This document shows, piece by piece, positions 52,278 to 60,603 of a stretch of DNA of 64,000 nucleotides. The stretch comes from Flavonifractor sp963557075. GTDB lineage: Bacteria > Bacillota > Clostridia > Oscillospirales > Oscillospiraceae. Within the stretch, counting starts at the first letter, position 1, and every line of letters starts with the position of its first letter. The stretch covers positions 1 through 64,000 of the forward strand of contig CAUWDA010000006.1 of NCBI GenBank assembly GCA_963557075.1, given 5' to 3'. Under the pieces are notes generated by a model. The model was not told the origin of the DNA and ran no database searches. It was given only the letters and a program-made list of their open reading frames with translations. A program made the translations under genes and the position numbers.

Positions 52278-52940
52278 TTATTCCAGCACCGCGCCCCGGG
52301 AGGCGGAGGCGACCAGCTTGGCATACCGGGCCAGGTACCCGGTTTTGTTCTCCCGATGGGCCGGTCTGTGTCCGCCCCATCGGGTCCCCGGTGAGGAGGG
52401 ATCTGCGCAGCGGAAGTGAATTCCGCCGCGCATCAAGATTTTGCTGGGGCAAAATGCTTGGACGCGCTGCGCGCGGCCAAGGTCAAGACCGCTTTAGATT
52501 ATTCCAGCACCGCGCCCCGGGAGGCGGAGGTGACCAGCTTGGCATACCGGGCCAGGTACCCGGTCTTGTTCTCCCGATGGGCCGGTCTGTGTCCGCCCCA
52601 TCGGGTCCCCGGTGAGGAGGGATCTGCGCAGCGGAAGTGAATTCCGCCGCGCATCAAGATTTTGCTGGGGCAAAATGCTTGGACGCGCTGCGCGCGGCCA
52701 AGGTCAAGACCGCTTTAGCTTATTCCAGCACCGCGCCTCGGGAGGCGGAGGTGACCAGCTTGGCATACCGGGCCAGATACCCGGTCTTGTTCTCCCGATG
52801 GGACGGTCTGTGCCCGCCCCATCGGGCCCCCAGTGAGGAGAGATCTGCGCAGCGGAAGTGAATTCCGCCGCACATCAAGATTTTGCTGGGGCAAAATACT
52901 TGGACGCGCTGCGCGCGGACAAGGTCAAGACCGCTTTAGA
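52278..52940. repeat. three tandem 221-bp repeats carrying the ilvD 3' end
   Basis: The string TTATTCCAGCACCGCG recurs at 52278, 52499, 52720 and, as the real gene end, 52941: an exact 221-bp period. Each unit contains about 70 bp identical or nearly identical to the last codons of ilvD (including stop), followed by about 150 bp of hairpin-rich sequence: CCCGATGGG...CCCATCGGG, GCGGAA...TTCCGC, ATTTTGC TGGG GCAAAAT, GCGCGC. Units differ by only a few bases. The 74-residue rightward reading frames within them are by-products of the period. Confidence 0.92.
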
Positions 52941-54602
52941 TTATTCCAGCACCGCGCCCCGGGAGGCGGAGGTGACCAGCTTGGCATACCGGGCCAGGTA
53001 GCCGGTCTTGACCTTGGGCTCGGGGCACACCCATTTGGCCTTGCGTTCGGCCAGCACGGCCTGGTCCACCTGCACCTCGATCTTACAGGCGGGGATGTTG
53101 ATGGAGATGATGTCGCCCTCCTCCACAAAGGCGATGGGACCGCCCTGGGCGGCCTCGGGGCAGACGTGGCCGATGGCGGCGCCGCGGGTGGCGCCGGAGA
53201 AGCGGCCGTCGGTGATGAGAGCCACACTCTCGCCCAGCCCCATGCCCACAATGGCGGAGGTGGGGTTGAGCATCTCCCGCATGCCGGGGCCGCCCTTGGG
53301 GCCCTCGTAGCGGATGACCACCACGTCGCCGGGGACGATCTTGCCGGCGTAGATGGCCTCAATGGCCTCCTCCTCGGAGTCAAAGACACGGGCGGGACCG
53401 GTGTGGGCCATCATCTCGGGGGCCACGGCGGAGCGCTTGACCACGCAGCCCTCGGGGGCCAGGTTGCCTTTGAGCACGGCGATGCCGCCGTCGGCGGAGT
53501 AGGGGTTCTCGATGGGGCGGATGATCTCCGGATCGCGGTTGGTGACGCCCGCCAGATTCTCCTCCAGGGTCTTGCCGGTGCAGGTCATGACGCCGGTGTC
53601 CAGCAGGCCCTTCTTGGTCAGCTCCTTCATGACGGCGTACACGCCGCCGGCGCCCTCCAGGTCCTCCATATAGGTGTCGCCGGCGGGGGCCAGGTGGCAC
53701 AGGTTGGGGGTCTTGGAGGAGATCTCGTTGGACATATCCAGATCCAGCTCGATGCCGCACTCATGGGCGATGGCGGGCAGGTGGAGCATGGTGTTGGTGG
53801 AGCAGCCCAGGGCCATATCCACCGCCTCGGCGTTGTGGAAGGCGGCGGGGGTCATGATGTCCCGGGGACGGATGTTCTTCTTCACCAGGTCCATGATCTG
53901 CATGCCGGCGTGCTTGGCCAGCCGCAGCCGGGCGGACCACACGGCGGGGATGGTGCCGTTGCCCCGCAGGCCCATGCCGATGGCCTCGGTGAGGCAGTTC
54001 ATGGAGTTGGCGGTATACATGCCGGAGCAGGAGCCGCAGGTGGGGCAGGCGTTGTTCTCGTAGTCCTCCACGCCCTCCTCGTCCAGCTTGCCCGCCTTGT
54101 AGGCGCCCACCGCCTCAAACATGTGGCTCAGACAGGAGCGGCGGCCGTCGTTGAGCCGGCCGGCCAGCATGGGGCCGCCGGAGCAGAAGATGGTGGGAAT
54201 GTTCACCCGGGCGGCGGCCATCAGCAGGCCGGGCACGTTCTTGTCACAGTTGGGGATCATCACCAGGCCGTCGAACTGGTGGGCGATGGCCATGGCCTCG
54301 GTGGAGTCGGCGATCAGGTCCCGGGTGACCAGGGAGTACTTCATGCCGATGTGGCCCATGGCGATGCCGTCGCACACAGCGATGGCGGGGAACTCCACCG
54401 GGGTGCCGCCGGCGGCCCGGACGCCGGCCTTGACGGCCTCGGCGATCTTGTCCAGATTCATGTGGCCGGGTACGATCTCATTGTAGGAGCACACCACGCC
54501 GATGAGGGGGCGCTCCAGTTCCTCCTTGGTGTAGCCCAGAGCATAGAAAAGGGAGCGGTTGGGGGCGCGTTCCACGCCCTTGGTAACATTGTCGCTGCGC
54601 AT
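52941..54602 (-). CDS. ilvD: dihydroxy-acid dehydratase
   Basis: A 553-residue Fe-S dehydratase of Val/Ile/Leu synthesis. Cysteines in MIPNCDKNVPGLLMA and TCGSCSGMYTANSMN bind the cluster. GRFSGATRGAAIGHVCPEA and GDIISINIP lie in the C-terminal domain. ATG 54602 follows AAGGAGG. Divergent from a FadR-type regulator. Its last 70 bp are copied in the tandem repeats just downstream. Confidence 0.96.
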   Translation of the reverse strand: MRSDNVTKGVERAPNRSLFYALGYTKEELERPLIGVVCSYNEIVPGHMNLDKIAEAVKAGVRAAGGTPVEFPAIAVCDGIAMGHIGMKYSLVTRDLIADSTEAMAIAHQFDGLVMIPNCDKNVPGLLMAAARVNIPTIFCSGGPMLAGRLNDGRRSCLSHMFEAVGAYKAGKLDEEGVEDYENNACPTCGSCSGMYTANSMNCLTEAIGMGLRGNGTIPAVWSARLRLAKHAGMQIMDLVKKNIRPRDIMTPAAFHNAEAVDMALGCSTNTMLHLPAIAHECGIELDLDMSNEISSKTPNLCHLAPAGDTYMEDLEGAGGVYAVMKELTKKGLLDTGVMTCTGKTLEENLAGVTNRDPEIIRPIENPYSADGGIAVLKGNLAPEGCVVKRSAVAPEMMAHTGPARVFDSEEEAIEAIYAGKIVPGDVVVIRYEGPKGGPGMREMLNPTSAIVGMGLGESVALITDGRFSGATRGAAIGHVCPEAAQGGPIAFVEEGDIISINIPACKIEVQVDQAVLAERKAKWVCPEPKVKTGYLARYAKLVTSASRGAVLE

Positions 54603-54652
54603 GGGAAATGACCTCCTTCTATCTATGTATCACTTGCGTTGTATGATGATGC

Positions 54653-54681
54653 TTGCATTGTCTGACTGTATATTATATGAT
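54653..54681 (+). promoter_or_regulatory. promoter of the FadR-type regulator gene
   Basis: TTGCAT (54653-54658), 17 bp, TATGAT (54676-54681). The short 120-bp divergent region to ilvD must also hold the ilvD promoter and any operator. Confidence 0.68.
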
Positions 54682-54723
54682 AGAAAGAGAACTGTCAAGG
54701 ACTGACCAGAAGGGAAGTAGGGT

Positions 54724-55401
54724 ATGGAAAAGAAAAGTCTGGCCCAGCAGACGGCTGAGCGGCTGTACAGCCGCATCGTGGTGGAGAAGGGGCTGGGAGC
54801 GGGGGAGAAGCTGCCCAATGAGGTGGAGCTGGCCCAGGAGCTGGGGGTGAGCCGGGCCACCCTGCGGGAGGCCATCCGCACCCTGACGGCCCAGGGGGTG
54901 CTGGAGGTGCGCCGGGGCAAGGGGACCTTCGTGTCCCAGCGGGTGGCGGAGGTGAATGACTTCGGGTTTTCCACCCTGGAGCAGATCAGGGGACAGCTGC
55001 GGGACCTGTTCGAGCTGCGCTCCATTTTTGAACCGCGGGCGGCGGAGCTGGCCTGCCACCGGGCCACGGAAGAGGAACTGGCGGACATCCTGGCCCGGGG
55101 GGCGGAGGTGGAGCGGTGCATCCGGGCCGGGGCGGACCGGACCCAGGCCGACCGGGCCTTCCACGCCGCCATCGTCCGGGGGGCCCACAACGAGTTTCTG
55201 GTCCGGCTGCTCCCCCTCATCGACCAGGCGGTGTCCGCCGCCCTGACGGCGGGGAAGCACCAGGAGCAGCTGGCGAAGGACACCTGCCGGGATCACGCCC
55301 TGCTGATGGAGTTTTTCCGCAAGCGGGACGGGGCGGGGGCAGGCCACGCCATGGCCATCCACATGCGCCACAGCATGGATGTGATGGAGCTGGCGGAGTA
55401 A
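54724..55401 (+). CDS. FadR/GntR family regulator (FCD domain)
   Basis: A 225-residue protein: wHTH (KLPNEVELAQELGVSRATLREAIRTLTAQGVLEVRRGKGTFV, about 28-70) and an FCD ligand domain with metal-type residues (RAFHAAIVRGAHNE, DHALLMEFF, MAIHMRHSMD). Likely controls ilvD, divergent by 120 bp. Start ATG has GGAAG/AGGG upstream. Confidence 0.88.
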   Translation: MEKKSLAQQTAERLYSRIVVEKGLGAGEKLPNEVELAQELGVSRATLREAIRTLTAQGVLEVRRGKGTFVSQRVAEVNDFGFSTLEQIRGQLRDLFELRSIFEPRAAELACHRATEEELADILARGAEVERCIRAGADRTQADRAFHAAIVRGAHNEFLVRLLPLIDQAVSAALTAGKHQEQLAKDTCRDHALLMEFFRKRDGAGAGHAMAIHMRHSMDVMELAE

Positions 55402-55489
55402 CCGGCAACCAAAAGTTGCGGGATAGTTGGTGGAGGCAACCGGGTTTTGGGCGTACAATGGGGCCATTCGATCCAGAGGAGGTGATGCA

Positions 55490-55843
55490 ATGCAAGTTGG
55501 AACGGTTGTGGTGAGCTTCGGTTTGCTGATTTGGCTGGCCGGGACGGGAATCATTCTGACGCTACTGATCCTGGCGATCCGGACGTTGCGGAAGTATCTG
55601 CGCAGCGAGCCGGTGCGGCGGGAAAAGACGGAGATGAAGCGATCTCTGGGGGAGAACCTCAAAGCTCACCGGACCCGCTGCAAGATGACCCAGGAATTTG
55701 TGGCGGAGGCCATCGGTGTGAGCCGTCAGGCGGTGAGCAAGTGGGAGAGCGGCGCCACCGACCCCAGCACATCCAATCTGCTGGCTCTGGCCAAGCTATA
55801 CGGCGTATCTGTCACAGAACTGCTGGCTGGTACGGAGGCGTAA
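55490..55843 (+). CDS. membrane-anchored XRE-family regulator
   Basis: A 117-residue protein with an N-terminal membrane helix (VVVSFGLLIWLAGTGIILTLLILAI, about 5-29), a basic linker and a C-terminal HTH_3 domain (LGENLKAHRTRCKMTQEFVAEAIGVSRQAVSKWESGATDPSTSNLLALAKLYGVS). The usual order in such proteins is HTH first, so a leading helix is uncommon. AGGAGG lies 7 nt before ATG 55490. Confidence 0.8.
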   Translation: MQVGTVVVSFGLLIWLAGTGIILTLLILAIRTLRKYLRSEPVRREKTEMKRSLGENLKAHRTRCKMTQEFVAEAIGVSRQAVSKWESGATDPSTSNLLALAKLYGVSVTELLAGTEA

Positions 55844-55851
55844 ACAAGAGG

Positions 55852-55884
55852 GGGCCTGTTCCAAATGGGACAGGCCCGCTTTTT
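55852..55884 (+). terminator. terminator of the XRE gene
   Basis: GGGCCTGTTCC/GGGACAGGCCC-type stem with short loop, then GCTTTTT. Confidence 0.75.
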
Positions 55885-55891
55885 GGCGGGA

Positions 55892-55920
55892 TTGACGGAG
55901 CAAGGCGGGGACCGTATAAT
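55892..55920 (+). promoter_or_regulatory. promoter of the acyltransferase gene
   Basis: TTGACG (55892-55897), 17 bp, perfect TATAAT (55915-55920). Confidence 0.82.
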
Positions 55921-55956
55921 AACGTCATAACAATGTTGTGGACAGAAGGTGGAAAG

Positions 55957-56985
55957 ATGGCCGAGAAAAGCAGCAGCGGCTACCAGCTGCTGAGCCGGTA
56001 CCGTGGGGAGCTGATGGGGCTGGCTATGCTGGCAGTCATGCTCTTTCATGCCTACCAGCTTCCCCTGACGGCGCTCCCCTTGCGGGCCCTGCGGCAGATG
56101 GGCTTTGCCGGGGTGGATGTCTTTCTGCTGCTCTCCGGCATGGGGATCGCCTGCTCTCTGTACCGCCGGGAGGGGGAGCCGGTGGGGCGGTATTATCTCC
56201 GCCGGTGCCGGCGTCTGCTGCCCGCCTACTGGCTGGTGGTGGGGCTGTACACCGGAGCGCTGGTACTGGCTGGGCGGGCTCCCGCTTCGCTGCTCTTTTG
56301 GAATCTGACCACTCTGTCCTACTGGGGCAAGATCCCTGGAGGATTTAACTGGTATATCTCCGCGATCGTGGTCCTCTACCTGCTGGCGCCGCTGTATTTC
56401 AAGCTGTTTCGGAGGTGCCGCCGGCGGGCCTGGCTCACCCTGGCGGTCTATCTGGTGGGCTACCTTGTTTATCGCCTGACCTGGAGCGCCGGGCTGTACC
56501 ACCTGCCGGATTTCCTGCTGCGGGTGCCCGATTTTGCCATGGGCTTTCTGCTGGCCTCCTATGTTTGGGAGGGACGTGGGCTTACCGGGCGGCACGCGGC
56601 GGTGTGGAGCGCGGCGGCGGTATGCGGTGTGGCCCTGGTGTGGGCCTGGCGGCGGCAGCCGGTGGCCGCCCCCCTCTGCCTGGCGGTCACTGTGGCCCTG
56701 GTGCCCGGATGCCTGGTGGTGGGAAAGCTGCTGGACGCTCTGCCCGTGCGCTGGCTCCACCGGGGGCTGCGGGCGGTGGGGGAGAGCAGCCTGGAGATCT
56801 ATCTCTTCAATGTGCTTATCACCCGGGAGTTTGACCTGCTGGCCCCCTGGCTGGATCACGACCCCTGGCACATCAGCTTCTACCTGCTGGCCTATGGACT
56901 GAATCTGGCCCTGGGCATCCTGCTCCACCGGGCCATTGATGCGGTGTCCGCCCGGCTGGCGGAGCGGCGGAGGGAAAAAGGGTAA
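55957..56985 (+). CDS. membrane acyltransferase (acyltransferase_3 family)
   Basis: A 342-residue integral membrane protein with about ten helices. LFHAYQLP carries the catalytic-type His near the N-terminus, FLLLSGMGIACSLYRR and YYLRRCRRLLPAYW are family motifs, and FNWYISAIVVLYLLAPLYF follows. Such proteins O-acylate surface sugars or peptidoglycan; the target is unknown. ATG behind AGAAGG. Confidence 0.82.
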   Translation: MAEKSSSGYQLLSRYRGELMGLAMLAVMLFHAYQLPLTALPLRALRQMGFAGVDVFLLLSGMGIACSLYRREGEPVGRYYLRRCRRLLPAYWLVVGLYTGALVLAGRAPASLLFWNLTTLSYWGKIPGGFNWYISAIVVLYLLAPLYFKLFRRCRRRAWLTLAVYLVGYLVYRLTWSAGLYHLPDFLLRVPDFAMGFLLASYVWEGRGLTGRHAAVWSAAAVCGVALVWAWRRQPVAAPLCLAVTVALVPGCLVVGKLLDALPVRWLHRGLRAVGESSLEIYLFNVLITREFDLLAPWLDHDPWHISFYLLAYGLNLALGILLHRAIDAVSARLAERRREKG

Positions 56986-57122
56986 GCTGCCGCGGGCACG
57001 GGACCCTGGGACGGGCCGCAGGAGAGGGCGTGATCCTTTGTGCTCTCCGCACAACCGCCACGGGGCGGAGGGGGAGCGGTCTGCCGCTTGCCACAAAAAA
57101 TTTTTTCTGCCGGTCAATGGCC

Positions 57123-57151
57123 TTGACAGAAGAAAAGGGAGCACTTATACT
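57123..57151 (+). promoter_or_regulatory. glnA promoter
   Basis: TTGACA (57123-57128), 17 bp, TATACT (57146-57151). The region 56986-57122 before it holds no supported gene. Confidence 0.8.
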
Positions 57152-57168
57152 AAATTTCAACGAGAACA

Positions 57169-57205
57169 AAGGCGTTCCGGCCCAGGGGGGCGGAGCGCCT
57201 TCTTT
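57169..57205 (+). promoter_or_regulatory. glnA leader hairpin (candidate ANTAR-controlled attenuator)
   Basis: AAGGCGTTCCGGCCC pairs with GGGGCGGAGCGCCTT over about 14 bp and is followed by CTTTG; a small GGTCC/GGACC hairpin comes next (57216-57229). An ANTAR-domain gene lies right after glnA, and ANTAR proteins bind paired leader hairpins to prevent termination. Assignment is inference. Confidence 0.5.
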
Positions 57206-57257
57206 GCTATCTGAGGGTCCGTATGGACCAGTTGAGAAAGAGAAAGGGGTCTCCCAC

Positions 57258-58589
57258 ATGCCGCACTCCAAAGAAGATATCATCCGCCTGGTCCGGGAGG
57301 AGGACGTTAAGTTCATCCGCCTGCAGTTTACCGACATTTTCGGCCAGCTGAAGAACGTGGCCATCACCGCCTCCCAGATCGAGAAGGCGGTGAACAACCA
57401 GTGTATGTTCGATGGCTCGTCCATTGAGGGCTTCGTCCGCATCGACGAGTCCGACCAGTATCTGTACCCCGACCTGAAGTCCTATCGGGTGTTCCCCTGG
57501 CAGCCCCACCACGGCAAGGTGGCCCGGCTGATCTGCGACGTACACAACACCGACGGCTCTCCCTTCGCGGGCGACCCCCGCTATGTGCTCAAGCGGGCGC
57601 TGAAGAAGGCGGCGGACATGGGCTTCGACGCCTTCAATGTGGGTCCCGAGGCCGAGTTCTTCCTGTTCCAGACCGACGATGAGGGCAAGCCCACCACCAA
57701 GACCAACGATGAGGCAGGCTACTTCGACCTGGGTCCCCTGGACCACGGGGAGTCCACCCGCCGGGAGATCTGCCTGGCGCTGGAGGCCATGAAGTTTGAG
57801 ATCGAGGCATCTCACCACGAGTGTGCCGAGGGTCAGCACGAGATCGACTTCAAGTATGAGGAGGCGCTCCACGCCGCCGACAACATCATGACCTTCAAGC
57901 TGGCGGTCAAGACCCTGGCCCAGAAAAACGGCCTCCATGCCACCTTCATGCCCAAGCCCATCTTCGGTGTGGCGGGGTCGGGTATGCACACCAATATGTC
58001 GCTCTTCCGCAACGGCAAAAACGTATTTTATGACCCCAACGGCGAGCGGGGCCTGTCCAAGGAGGCCTACAGCTTCATCGCCGGACTGCTGGCCCATGTG
58101 AAGGGCATGGCCGCCATCACCAACCCTCTGGTCAACTCCTATAAGCGGCTGGTCCCCGGCTACGAGGCCCCCTGCTATCTGGCCTGGTCGGCCTCCAACC
58201 GGTCCGCTCTCATCCGCATCCCCGCCTCCCGGGGACAGTCCACCCGGGTGGAGCTGCGCTCCCCCGACCCGGCCTGCAACCCCTATCTCTCCTTTGCCGT
58301 CTGTCTGGCCGCCGGCCTGGACGGCATCGAGCGGGGCCTGACGCCTCCCGCCGAGATCACTGAGAACATCTATGCCATGGACGACGCCACACGGAAGAGC
58401 CACGGCATCGACTCTCTGCCCGGCTCTCTGGAGGAGGCTATCCGCGCCCTGGAGGAGGACCAGCTGATCCTGGATACCCTGGGCAGCCATGTGGCCCACA
58501 ACTATCTGGAGGGCAAGAAGAAGGAGTGGGAGGAGTACCGCACCCGGGTGTCCTCCTGGGAGCGGGAGAAGTACATCATCAACTATTGA
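57258..58589 (+). CDS. glnA: glutamine synthetase type I
   Basis: A 443-residue GSI-alpha enzyme. VKFIRLQFTDIFGQLKN and MFDGSSIEGFVRIDESD at the N-terminus, PEAEFFLF, GQHEIDFKYE, the metal/ATP region KPIFGVAGSGMHTNMS and SNRSALIRIPASRGQSTRVELRSPDPACNPYL. ATG 57258 has AAAGGGG at 8 nt; upstream reading is leader. No adenylylation Tyr motif is evident, as usual in Firmicutes. Confidence 0.96.
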   Translation: MPHSKEDIIRLVREEDVKFIRLQFTDIFGQLKNVAITASQIEKAVNNQCMFDGSSIEGFVRIDESDQYLYPDLKSYRVFPWQPHHGKVARLICDVHNTDGSPFAGDPRYVLKRALKKAADMGFDAFNVGPEAEFFLFQTDDEGKPTTKTNDEAGYFDLGPLDHGESTRREICLALEAMKFEIEASHHECAEGQHEIDFKYEEALHAADNIMTFKLAVKTLAQKNGLHATFMPKPIFGVAGSGMHTNMSLFRNGKNVFYDPNGERGLSKEAYSFIAGLLAHVKGMAAITNPLVNSYKRLVPGYEAPCYLAWSASNRSALIRIPASRGQSTRVELRSPDPACNPYLSFAVCLAAGLDGIERGLTPPAEITENIYAMDDATRKSHGIDSLPGSLEEAIRALEEDQLILDTLGSHVAHNYLEGKKKEWEEYRTRVSSWEREKYIINY

Positions 58590-58622
58590 CGACCCTGACC
58601 GACCCGGCAGGAGTGAGTGGAT

Positions 58623-59156
58623 ATGGAAAAGGTGATCGTGGCCTTTGCAGGCCCGAACAACGGCAAGCGCATCCGCGACATACTGGAGCGGTCGGGTACT
58701 GCGTCCTGCCTGCTCTGCACCTCTGCCGACCAGGTGCGGCGCACCGTCCGGGAACAGCAGGTGCCCGCCGTGGTGTGCGGGTACAAATTCCCGGACGGCC
58801 CGGCGGAGCGGCTCTATGAGGATCTGCCCGCATACGCTCAGATGCTCATTGTGGCCGCCCAGAGCCTGCTGGATCTGGTGCAGCACCCGGAGATCCTGCT
58901 TCTGAGCGCTCCGGCCCACAGAGGTGAGCTGATCCGGGCGGTGGAGGAGCTGCTGGCCCGGACCCGGGCAGAGCCCCTGCTGCGCAGCGGGGAGGAGCGG
59001 GCGGTCATCGCGGCAGCCAAAGCCAGATTGATGGCGGAGGGGCTGACGGAGGAGGAGGCCCACCGGACCCTCCAGAAAAAGAGCATGGCGTCGGGGCTTC
59101 GGCTGGCGCAGGCGGCCCAACTGGTACTGACGGGCCGGTCAACCGCATATCGTTGA
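58623..59156 (+). CDS. ANTAR-domain response-regulator-like antiterminator
   Basis: A 177-residue protein. Residues 1-110 look like a degenerate receiver domain; residues about 120-172 are ANTAR (ERAVIAAAKARLMAEGLTEEEAHRTLQKKSMASGLRLAQAAQLVL). It is 33 bp after glnA and most likely binds the glnA leader RNA in response to nitrogen state. AGGAG lies before ATG 58623. A terminator follows. Confidence 0.82.
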   Translation: MEKVIVAFAGPNNGKRIRDILERSGTASCLLCTSADQVRRTVREQQVPAVVCGYKFPDGPAERLYEDLPAYAQMLIVAAQSLLDLVQHPEILLLSAPAHRGELIRAVEELLARTRAEPLLRSGEERAVIAAAKARLMAEGLTEEEAHRTLQKKSMASGLRLAQAAQLVLTGRSTAYR

Positions 59157-59172
59157 GAGACAGTACAGTCTC

Positions 59173-59208
59173 GCGGCGGCAGTCCGGGAAGGACTGCCGC
59201 CGCTTTTT
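59173..59208 (+). terminator. terminator of glnA-ANTAR operon
   Basis: 13-bp perfect GC stem with GGGAA loop, then TTTTT. Confidence 0.88.
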
Positions 59209-59251
59209 CCTGTCTGGAGGGACGCTCCTCCGGAGGCAAGGAGGGTATGCC

Positions 59252-60469
59252 ATGACGAGGATCAACGAGAATTTCCGCAAGCTGCCCGGCTGTTATCTCT
59301 TTTCCGAGGTGGCCCGCCGGGTGGCGGCCTGCCGGGGGAAGGGCCCGGACCGGCCCCTGCTCCGGCTGGGGATCGGGGATGTGCCCGGTCCGCTGCCCGC
59401 CGCCGTCACCGCCGCCATGGGCCGGGCGGTGGAGGAGATGGGCACCGTCCGGGGATTTCGGGGCTATGGCCCGGAGCAGGGCTATCCCTTTCTCCGGGAG
59501 GCCATCGCCCGGTGGGACTATGAGAGCCGGGGAGTGGATATCCGCCCCGAGGAGATCTTTGTGTCCGACGGGGCCAAGAGCGACTGCGGCAGCATCGGGG
59601 AGCTCTTCGGCGGGGACAATGTGGTGGCGGTGTGCGACCCGGTCTATCCCGTCTATGTGGACGCCAGCGCCATGGCGGGCCGGGCCGGGGACTACGATGC
59701 CGCCGCCGGGCGGTGGACCGGGCTGGTCTATCTGCCCTGCGTGGCGGAGAACGGCTTTGTGCCGGAGCTGCCGGAGGGGCGGGCCGACCTGATCTATCTC
59801 TGCTTTCCCAACAACCCCACCGGAGCGGCGGCGACCCGGGCCCAGCTGAAGGTTTGGGTGGACTACGCCAACCGGACCGGGGCGGTCATCCTGTTTGACA
59901 GCGCCTATGAGGCCTTCATCAGCGACCCGGAGCTTCCCCGCTCCATTTTTGAGATCGAGGGGGCCAGGACCTGTGCCATCGAGTTCCGCTCCTTCTCCAA
60001 GACCGCGGGATTTACCGGCACCCGCTGCGCCTATACCGTCATCCCCAGGGAGCTGGAGCGGGGCGGTCTGTCCCTCAACCGGCTGTGGGGCCGCCGTCGG
60101 TCGGCCAAGTGCAACGGTGTGGCCTATGTGGTCCAGCGGGGCGCTCAGGCGGTGTACAGCCCGGAGGGGCGGGCCCAGGTGGCGGAGAGTCTGGCCGGAT
60201 ACCGCCGCAGCGCCGGGGTGCTCCGCAAGGGCCTGGACGCCGCCGGGTTGACGGTGTACGGCGGGGAGCACGCCCCCTATCTCTGGGTCAGGACGCCGGG
60301 GGGCATGGGCTCCTGGGCCTTTTTCGACCTGCTGCTGGAGCGGGCCGGCGTGGTGGTCACGCCCGGCGCCGGCTTCGGCCCCAGCGGGGAGGGCTATGTT
60401 CGCCTTTCCGCCTTTTGTGCTCCGGAGACAGCCGCCCAGGCAGCGGAGCGCATCGGGGAGAGCCTGTAG
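59252..60469 (+). CDS. dapL: LL-diaminopimelate aminotransferase
   Basis: A 405-residue aminotransferase of the DapL type, which makes LL-DAP directly from tetrahydrodipicolinate. INENFRKLPGCYLFSEVARRV at the N-terminus, LGIGDVPGPLP, FVSDGAKSDCG, CFPNNPTGA and SFSKTAGFTGTRC with PLP Lys. AAGGAGG precedes the ATG. DapL-type lysine/peptidoglycan precursor synthesis occurs in many Clostridia. Confidence 0.94.
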   Translation: MTRINENFRKLPGCYLFSEVARRVAACRGKGPDRPLLRLGIGDVPGPLPAAVTAAMGRAVEEMGTVRGFRGYGPEQGYPFLREAIARWDYESRGVDIRPEEIFVSDGAKSDCGSIGELFGGDNVVAVCDPVYPVYVDASAMAGRAGDYDAAAGRWTGLVYLPCVAENGFVPELPEGRADLIYLCFPNNPTGAAATRAQLKVWVDYANRTGAVILFDSAYEAFISDPELPRSIFEIEGARTCAIEFRSFSKTAGFTGTRCAYTVIPRELERGGLSLNRLWGRRRSAKCNGVAYVVQRGAQAVYSPEGRAQVAESLAGYRRSAGVLRKGLDAAGLTVYGGEHAPYLWVRTPGGMGSWAFFDLLLERAGVVVTPGAGFGPSGEGYVRLSAFCAPETAAQAAERIGESL

Positions 60470-60494
60470 GAGATAGGAGATAGGAGATAGGAGA
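60467..60494 (+). repeat. TAGGAGA x4 microsatellite at the dapL stop codon
   Basis: Four perfect 7-bp units; the first TAG is the dapL stop codon. Slippage cannot change the protein, but the AGGAGA units look like ribosome-binding sites. Confidence 0.9.
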
Positions 60495-60522
60495 TAAAGA
60501 GAGTGTGGAGGGGGAAGAGACG

Positions 60523-60552
60523 AAAAAAGACCGCCGGAAGGCGGTCTTTTTT
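60523..60552. terminator. bidirectional terminator
   Basis: AAAAAAGACCGCC, GGAA-type loop, GGCGGTCTTTTTT, between convergent dapL and ECF S-component genes. Confidence 0.88.
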
Positions 60553-60603
60553 CATGGAGGAGGACAGATGTATGGGAAGCCTGGGCCTGTTCGGCGGCGC
60601 AGG

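Noticed and set aside
52416..52861. Repeated 74-residue frames in the 221-bp repeats
   Set aside because: They follow from the repeat period; no promoter or ribosome-binding site supports translation.
52278..52940. CRISPR or integron attC array
   Set aside because: Repeat unit is 221 bp with no short repeats or variable spacers, and no cas or integrase genes are near; units are near identical throughout.
52833..54611. 592-residue rightward frame opposite ilvD
   Set aside because: Gly/Ala/His-rich shadow of a well-conserved ilvD gene; its N-terminus is the 221-bp repeat.
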